A DNA stretch of 16,537 nt from Asterionellopsis glacialis. Taxonomy: Eukaryota; Bacillariophyta; Plagiogrammaphyceae; Rhaphoneidales; Asterionellopsidaceae. Each line of letters opens with the position of its first letter. Position 1 is the stretch's first letter. The notes beneath the pieces are model-generated. The model had not been told where the DNA came from. It was given only the letters and a program-made list of their open reading frames with translations, and searched no databases. Location: NCBI GenBank assembly GCA_014885115.2, contig WKLE02000872.1, forward strand, positions 1 to 16,537. The letters run 5' to 3'. Made by a program: the position numbers and the translations under genes. This document shows positions 16,524 through 16,537 of the stretch, in pieces.

Positions 16524-16537
16524 TGGATACGGGAGGG

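Noticed and set aside
1..16537. tRNA, rRNA or CRISPR arrays
   Set aside because: No T-loop and acceptor-stem combination, no rRNA-like block and no regularly spaced repeat with unique spacers was seen. The regular repeats present are minisatellites and WD40 coding units.

Overview
This looks like nuclear DNA from a eukaryotic microalga, most likely a diatom or another stramenopile; the lineage is inferred, not proven. Eukaryotic signs are the wide AT-rich gaps between genes, mostly intron-free genes on both strands without operons, good Kozak contexts (CCACCATGG, CACAATGG), a GT-AG intron in a small secreted-protein gene, and a 26S proteasome Rpt1 copy. The lysine/serine-rich secreted peptide and the long Thr/Ser/Lys/Pro low-complexity tracts fit a diatom.

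Layout, left to right. Positions 1-695 are non-coding apart from a possible relic signal peptide. Positions 696-1789 look like a non-autonomous DNA transposon or MITE. It has 71-bp terminal inverted repeats (5 mismatches by eye), is flanked by TA, and holds two 11-bp minisatellites. Positions 2358-2877 form a two-exon gene for a 78-residue secreted peptide with an acidic segment followed by a Lys/Ser/Pro tail, an order like silaffin precursors. Positions 4043-6394 (minus) encode a kinesin-light-chain-like TPR protein, 7805-10609 (minus) a protein with eight nearly identical WD40 repeats plus an unrecognised helical region and coiled coil, and 11193-12606 (minus) a heavily damaged RPT1 pseudogene. 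Positions 13292-14005 (minus) encode a 237-residue unknown protein. After a 1.7-kb divergent intergenic region with GTAC-rich palindromes and a perfect TGACGTCA, 15735-16463 (plus) encodes a secreted protein tentatively of the DUF1997 type.

The genes do not form an evident pathway. The TPR and WD40 proteins are both repeat scaffolds, and the two plus-strand genes both enter the secretory pathway. The strongest leads are the silaffin-like peptide, the inverted-repeat element with its permuted minisatellites, the homogenised WD40 array, and the RPT1 pseudogene.
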